64,000 bases of DNA from an uncultured Sutterella sp. (GTDB lineage: Bacteria; Pseudomonadota; Gammaproteobacteria; Burkholderiales; Burkholderiaceae_F), in NCBI GenBank assembly GCA_900543805.1, contig UQTE01000001.1, positions 62,001 through 126,000 on the forward strand. The letters are read 5' to 3'. The notes under the pieces were generated by a model. It worked only from the letters and a program-made list of their open reading frames with translations. It was not told the origin of the DNA and ran no database searches. Positions 59,561 to 64,000 of the stretch are shown one piece after another. The position numbers and the translations under genes were made by a program. Each line of letters opens with the position of its first letter. The first letter of the stretch is position 1.

Positions 59561-60358
59561 TCAGGCGCGTTCGGGAACGTTCTGGGCGAGCCGCACGAAG
59601 GCTTCGACCGGAAGCGTTTCGGCCCGGGCTTCGGGACGCACGTCGAGCGCCGCGAGCTCTTCGGCGGTGAACCACGCCGAGAGGGCGTTGCGCAAGGTCT
59701 TTCTGCGCTGTCCGAAGGCGGCCGTGACGATTTGGCCGAGCGTCTCGACGTCGACGGGAGCGAGTTCCTCGCTCGGGCGCGGGCGCATGCGCACGATCGA
59801 CGACGTCACCTTCGGCGCGGGCACGAAGGCGCCGGGCGGCACGTCAAAGAGCTTCTGCATCGAATAGCGGTACTGCAGCATGACGGAGAGACGCCCGTAG
59901 GTCTTGCTTCCCGGGGCCGCGACCATGCGGTCGACCACTTCCTTTTGCAGCATGAAGTGCTGATCGACGACCCGGTCGGCCGCTTCGGCGAGCTTGAAGA
60001 GAAGCGGCGAAGAAATGTTGTAGGGAAGGTTCCCGATGATGCGCAGACGCTTTTCGGGAAGCACCGCGTTCCAGTCGAGTTTCAAAGCGTCCGCTTCGAT
60101 GAGCGTGAGTTCGGATTCTTCGAACTGAGTGCGCAGGAACGCTGCGAGGTCCCGGTCGATTTCCACCGCGGTTTCGTGTCCGGCGAGCGCAATGATTTCC
60201 CGCGTGAGCGCGGCCTGTCCCGGGCCGATTTCCACGATGGCCTCGCCGGGGTGCGGATCGATGCTGCGCACGATGCGGTCGATCCAGTGGCGGTCATGCA
60301 GAAAATTCTGCCCGAAGCGTTTGCGGGCGTGATGCCCTTCCAGCCATTCCTGTTTCAC
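59561..60358 (-). CDS. rsmA: 16S rRNA dimethyladenosine transferase RsmA (KsgA)
   Basis: RsmA dimethylates A1518 and A1519 of 16S rRNA in late 30S assembly. The 265-residue product starts at GTG 60358; the frame runs upstream through the surA terminator, so longer starts are not credible. Motifs: RKRFGQNFLHD, SAM-binding VEIGPGQAALT, and catalytic NLPYNISSP. It abuts the YgjP-type gene stop to stop. pdxA, usual between surA and rsmA, is absent. Confidence 0.95.
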   Translation of the reverse strand: MKQEWLEGHHARKRFGQNFLHDRHWIDRIVRSIDPHPGEAIVEIGPGQAALTREIIALAGHETAVEIDRDLAAFLRTQFEESELTLIEADALKLDWNAVLPEKRLRIIGNLPYNISSPLLFKLAEAADRVVDQHFMLQKEVVDRMVAAPGSKTYGRLSVMLQYRYSMQKLFDVPPGAFVPAPKVTSSIVRMRPRPSEELAPVDVETLGQIVTAAFGQRRKTLRNALSAWFTAEELAALDVRPEARAETLPVEAFVRLAQNVPERA

Positions 60359-60383
60359 GGTGTGGATTCTCTTTGCGTTGGGA

Positions 60384-60416
60384 TCAAAACAAACGAGCCC
60401 GGGGCCCGGGCTCGTT
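60384..60416 (-). terminator. rho-independent terminator of lptD-surA
   Basis: An 11-bp perfect stem, AACGAGCCCGG (60392-60402) with CCGGGCTCGTT (60406-60416), around a GGC loop; the reverse strand continues TTTGTTTTG. It lies between surA and rsmA, 26 bases before the rsmA start. Confidence 0.88.
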
Positions 60417-60428
60417 CGAGAGGGAACA

Positions 60429-61823
60429 TCAATCGAGGTTTTCGCCTCGGATCTCGACGTAGGCCTGGTCGCGCAGTTCGCGCTGCCAGTTGTAGACGGC
60501 TTCGGCGAGCTTCTTTTCACGAAGCGCCTGCCGCGCGGCGATGCGCATGCGCTGGGGATTGCCTTCCTTGTCGGTGCGGCGTTCGATCACCTGGATGAGG
60601 TGGTAGCCGTACTGCGACTTGATCGGTTCGGACACCTGACCGGGCTGCAGGGCGTTCATGGCCGCTTCGAATTCGGGAACGGTGTCGCCCGCCTGGATCC
60701 AGCCGAGGTCGCCCCCGCGCGTGGCGGAGTTGTCGACCGAGTTGAGTCGCGCCATCGTGGCGAAGTCGGCTTCGCCGCTGTCGATGCGCGCCTTGATTTC
60801 GTTGAGGCGGCGAAGCACGTCGGCTTCCGGCGTGATGTCGCTCACGAACATGAGGATGTGGCGCACGTGCGTCTGCACGACGGGGCCGCCCGAGAGCTTC
60901 GCTTCCACGCCGTCGCGCTGGTCGAGCACCTTGATGACGTGCACGGCGGTCTTCGACTGCGTTACGAAGACGTTGCCGGTCTTGGGATCCTTGGAGATCG
61001 CGTCCCAGAATTCGGAGGGAATGCGCGAGCGGTCGCGCCAGCCGAGGTCGCCCCCTTCGAGGGCGTCGGGCGAACGGGAGTGCGACGCCGCGAGAGCGCT
61101 GAAGTCCTCGCCGTTGCGGGCGCGCTGCGCGAGCTGCATGCCCGTTTCGAGGAGCTGCGTTTCGTCCGCGCCGGGTTCGAGCGGCAGCAGAATGTGCGCG
61201 AGTCGGTATTCCGTCGTGTCGGCGTTCGTGAAGCCCGCCTGTTCGGCGAGGTACGTGTCGATTTCGCTGTCGAGAATGACGATCTTTTCGTCGACTTCGC
61301 GTTCGCGCAGACGCTGCGTCGTGATTTCGTCGCGGATTTCTTCGCGGAAGGCGGCGAACGACACGCCGTCGGCGGCGAGACGCTGGTTGAGTTCGTCGAC
61401 CGAGAGGTTGTTCTGACGGGCGATCTGTTCGATCGAGGCGTTCACCATCTGGTCGTCGATGCGGATGCCGGTTTCCTTGGCGCGCTGCATGATGGCGCGT
61501 TCCGTGATCAGGCGGTCGAGCACCTGGGCGCGCAGGGTTTCCATGGGCGGCAGCTGAATGTTCTGACGGCGCAGATTGATCGCGACCACATGGGTGCGGT
61601 TCTGGAGTTCACGCTCCGTGATGACGTCCTGATTGACGACGGCCACGATGCGGTCGAGTTCTCCCTCTTCGAGTCGGGAGATCACGTAGATCGATTCGGG
61701 TTCGGCCGGAGCCTGCGCGGCGGGCGCGGCCTGCTGCGCCGGAGCGGGCGCGTCCATGATGCTCGCGGCGTGAGCCGAGGAGAGGCCGCCGAGAAGGACG
61801 GCAAACGTAAGCAGCTTATTCAT
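60429..61823 (-). CDS. surA: periplasmic chaperone and peptidyl-prolyl isomerase SurA
   Basis: SurA escorts outer-membrane proteins, including LptD, across the periplasm. The 464-residue product has a signal peptide (to about residue 19, SSAHA), an Ala/Pro/Gln-rich spacer, the N-terminal SurA domain (DRIVAVVNQDVITERELQNR) and two PpiC parvulin domains (near residues 205-310, YRLAHILLPL, and 320-420, THVRHILMFVSD), then a C-terminal helix. It overlaps lptD by eight bases, as expected for a chaperone coupled to its client. Confidence 0.95.
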   Translation of the reverse strand: MNKLLTFAVLLGGLSSAHAASIMDAPAPAQQAAPAAQAPAEPESIYVISRLEEGELDRIVAVVNQDVITERELQNRTHVVAINLRRQNIQLPPMETLRAQVLDRLITERAIMQRAKETGIRIDDQMVNASIEQIARQNNLSVDELNQRLAADGVSFAAFREEIRDEITTQRLREREVDEKIVILDSEIDTYLAEQAGFTNADTTEYRLAHILLPLEPGADETQLLETGMQLAQRARNGEDFSALAASHSRSPDALEGGDLGWRDRSRIPSEFWDAISKDPKTGNVFVTQSKTAVHVIKVLDQRDGVEAKLSGGPVVQTHVRHILMFVSDITPEADVLRRLNEIKARIDSGEADFATMARLNSVDNSATRGGDLGWIQAGDTVPEFEAAMNALQPGQVSEPIKSQYGYHLIQVIERRTDKEGNPQRMRIAARQALREKKLAEAVYNWQRELRDQAYVEIRGENLD

Positions 61824-64000
61824 AGTAGTCGTAAGGCGCCGACGTCATCGGAGCCGAGGTTCGGGTCTGATAGCCCTTGATGTTTCGTTGAAGCTCGGAG
61901 AGCGGATTGTTACCAATGCTACCCAAGCCGGAGAGCTCAAGTTGTAAGAAGAAGTTGGTTTCCTCTTCGTTCGAGGTGGTCGTGTAACGTTGGGCAACCG
62001 CACGGAAGATCCAGCAGTCGTGATGATATTCGAGCCCGCCGATGACTTCGAGCGGCTTGCTGCCGCGAAGCGAGTAGTTGTAGCGGAAGAGCCCGTAGAG
62101 GCGTTCCGTGAGCGGCCACTGCATCGCGAAGTCCACCTGCTTGATGTGGTTATAGGCGTCGTCGGGCGAGTAGTTGTAGCGGTAGTAGAGCCCCATGAGC
62201 GACATGGGCTTGGGCATCCAGCGCAGCCCCGCGTTGATCTTCACGAAGCGGTTCTGGGCGGAGGAGTACTGCGCGGCGGCCGAGCTCGTGACGTTGCGCG
62301 TCAGGCGAGCGCCCACGCTCGCGAGGAGGTCGCTTCGGACTTCCTGTTCGCCCACGACCCGTCCGTTGTCGCGGTACCAGTAGTAGGGGCTGCCTTCCGG
62401 GAAGGTTACGCGCTGGTCGTTGAAGTACTGGCGCTGACCGACGCTCGCGCGGAAGAGTTCAAGTCCCGTCTTCCGGTCGATGTAGCGCGTCGACAGGACG
62501 GCGGTGAGCTGATTCGCTTCGGAGACGCGGTCGTAACCCGAGTAGACGTTTTCGGTGAAGAGCGTCGTGAAGTTCAGGTCGGCGATGGTCGAGTCGAAGA
62601 TCGGGATTTCGCTCTGGTCGCGATACGGCGTCCAGGCGTAGAAGATACGCGGCTCGAGCGTCTGGTAGGCGTCGCGGCCGAACCAGGTCGAATCGCGCTC
62701 GAAGACGAGCCCCGCGTCAAGACTCAGGGTCGGGACCGTCATGCCCGGCGTCGTGTTGTTGATGTAGGCGCGCGAATCGAGGTCGTAGGACGTGGCGAGG
62801 AACTGCGCCTTCGGGGTGATGAACCAGCCCGGACCGGCGAGCGGATAGCTCACCGTCTGATGGAAGACGAAGCGCGAGCCGTCGACGTAGTCGCTGCGGG
62901 TGTGCTGAAAGCGCGTCGCTTCGAGCACGGTTTCGAGCTCGAACCCGTTGAAGTCCCCCGTATGGCCGCGCCAGAGGAACTGCGGCACGCGTTCGTACGG
63001 TTCCGTGTCGAGGTCTTCGATGTCGAGCGTCTGGTTCTTCGTCACGCGCAAGAAAGTGTTCCAGTACGTTTCGTCGTAGGTGAGGGTGTATTCCTGCGGC
63101 AGGACCGATTCGGAGGATTCGCGGATGTTCCCGGAAAAGTCCGAAATGTAGCTGTCGTCCGACACGCGGTTGTAGTCGACCTTGAAGCCGAGCTTGTCGC
63201 GCCGGTATTCCCCTTCGAAGCGCAGGCCGTAGCGGTCGTCGTCATACTCGCGGTCGTTGGGGAGGTAGTCGAGATTGAGTTCCCCCTCGACGTTCGGAAG
63301 GAGGAAGCGGAATTGGTTCCCCATCATGACGCCGCGCTTCGTCATGATGCGGGGCGTGAGGGTGTAGTCGTAGTTCGGCGCGATGTTGAAGTAGTACGGA
63401 ACCGAGAGGTCGACGCCTCGGGTCGAGCTCATCCCGTAGGTAGGCGTCAAGAAGCCCGAACGGCGCTGATTGCTGATCGGGAAGGCGAACCAGGGCGAGC
63501 CCAGAATGGGCACGCCCTGAAAGTGCAGGGTCGCGCCCGTGCCGCTCGCGCTCTGGTCGTATTCGTCGATTTCGAGCTCGTTCATGCGGATGAACCAGGC
63601 CTCGTCGTCGCGGCGGCAGGTCGTGATGGTGACGTCCTCCATCGTGGTGGTGTCGCCCGAGAGGAACTTGATGTTCTTGGCGCAGCCGCGAAGGCCGCGG
63701 GGGGCGTACTCCCACTCGGCGTCGGGCATTTCGCCCGAGCGCGACGTGATGCGGAAAAGCATCGACGGGCCCGAGAAGCTCGCGCCCTGACGGGCGACGC
63801 GGGCGTTGCCGTTCGCCTGGACGGTGTCGTCGGCGTGGCGGTAGGTGATCCGGTCCGCCGAAAGGACCGTGCCGCCGCGTCGGATTTGCGCGTCGCCGTA
63901 GAGATGCAGCTCGTCGTCGGCCGATCCTTCCATGCGGTCGGCTTCAATGAAGCTTGCGGCATCGTTCGAAGGAGCGCCGAGTGCGGGATCGAGCGACCTT
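61816..64000 (-). CDS. lptD: LPS-assembly protein LptD (N-terminus beyond the right edge)
   Basis: LptD is the outer-membrane barrel that inserts LPS together with LptE. About 727 residues are visible; the frame is open at 64000 (ASFIEADRMEG lies upstream of the first Met in the window), so the signal peptide and first residues are missing. The OstA-like N-terminal domain (LHLYGDAQIRRGGTVLSADR) is followed by the barrel, with the conserved SNQRRSGFLTPTYG and the segment LEPRIFYAWTPYRDQSEIP. Two Cys near the start (GCAKN, ITTCRR) and one near the C-terminus (HHDCW) may give the intersubdomain disulfides. It overlaps surA by eight bases. Confidence 0.95.
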   Translation of the reverse strand, partial: RSLDPALGAPSNDAASFIEADRMEGSADDELHLYGDAQIRRGGTVLSADRITYRHADDTVQANGNARVARQGASFSGPSMLFRITSRSGEMPDAEWEYAPRGLRGCAKNIKFLSGDTTTMEDVTITTCRRDDEAWFIRMNELEIDEYDQSASGTGATLHFQGVPILGSPWFAFPISNQRRSGFLTPTYGMSSTRGVDLSVPYYFNIAPNYDYTLTPRIMTKRGVMMGNQFRFLLPNVEGELNLDYLPNDREYDDDRYGLRFEGEYRRDKLGFKVDYNRVSDDSYISDFSGNIRESSESVLPQEYTLTYDETYWNTFLRVTKNQTLDIEDLDTEPYERVPQFLWRGHTGDFNGFELETVLEATRFQHTRSDYVDGSRFVFHQTVSYPLAGPGWFITPKAQFLATSYDLDSRAYINNTTPGMTVPTLSLDAGLVFERDSTWFGRDAYQTLEPRIFYAWTPYRDQSEIPIFDSTIADLNFTTLFTENVYSGYDRVSEANQLTAVLSTRYIDRKTGLELFRASVGQRQYFNDQRVTFPEGSPYYWYRDNGRVVGEQEVRSDLLASVGARLTRNVTSSAAAQYSSAQNRFVKINAGLRWMPKPMSLMGLYYRYNYSPDDAYNHIKQVDFAMQWPLTERLYGLFRYNYSLRGSKPLEVIGGLEYHHDCWIFRAVAQRYTTTSNEEETNFFLQLELSGLGSIGNNPLSELQRNIKGYQTRTSAPMTSAPYDYYE

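Noticed and set aside
1-64000. CRISPR arrays, insertion sequences, integrases, phage genes or toxin-antitoxin pairs
   Set aside because: Looked for and not seen; intergenic gaps are short and filled with terminators or small repeats.

Overview
The window is a chromosomal segment of a high-GC Gram-negative bacterium, read as a betaproteobacterium of the Burkholderiales. The support is gene order: kdsD-kdsC-lptC-lptA-lptB-rpoN-rapZ-mutY, lptD-surA-rsmA, miaB-phoH-ybeY-corC-lnt-glyQ-glyS, and split hldA/hldC heptose genes. Several neighbours expected in Burkholderia or Bordetella are missing at conserved junctions, which suggests a reduced, host-associated lineage such as the Sutterellaceae. That placement is inference. 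I see no transposase, integrase, phage gene or CRISPR array; almost everything is core genome.

Layout. 1-2.3 kb: the end of a TPR-type exported protein gene, mutY and rapZ. 2.3-7.2 kb: sigma-54 and the LPS export and Kdo operon. 7.4-10.8 kb: a glutamate/aspartate ABC transporter (gltIJKL) behind a very good sigma-54 promoter. 10.8-14.2 kb: a Pat-like protein acetyltransferase with a crotonase-fold protein. 14.3-18.7 kb: aspS, a small FmdB zinc ribbon and a second EF-G-like GTPase. 18.9-26 kb: a CpxRA-like two-component system divergent from a NodT-MacA-MacB export operon, with repeats between them. 26-31.7 kb: ssb, a YajR-like MFS carrier, uvrA and an RmlD-like reductase whose end carries two perfect DnaA boxes. 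31.7-36.7 kb: galE, a PlpD-like patatin autotransporter, two DUF2721 membrane proteins and a YbaK-type deacylase. 36.9-39 kb: ruvX, plsC, apaH. 39-49.1 kb: an LPS precursor and core cluster (hldC, galU, gmhB, hldD, hldA, phosphohexomutase, pgi, waaC, waaA) ending in thiD. 49.1-59.6 kb: tRNA-Met(CAU) with its own promoter and terminator, then miaB to glyS, a second plsC and a YgjP-type metallohydrolase. 59.6-64 kb: rsmA, surA and most of lptD.

The dominant theme is outer-membrane assembly: Kdo, heptose and hexose precursor supply, inner-core transfer (WaaA, WaaC), LPS transport (LptA, B, C, D with SurA), lipoprotein acylation (Lnt) and phospholipid acylation (two PlsC proteins). The most useful leads are regulatory: the sigma-54 promoter with an upstream palindrome at gltI, the repeats between the two-component and efflux genes, and the paired DnaA boxes near 31.6 kb. 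Wholly new protein systems are not evident.
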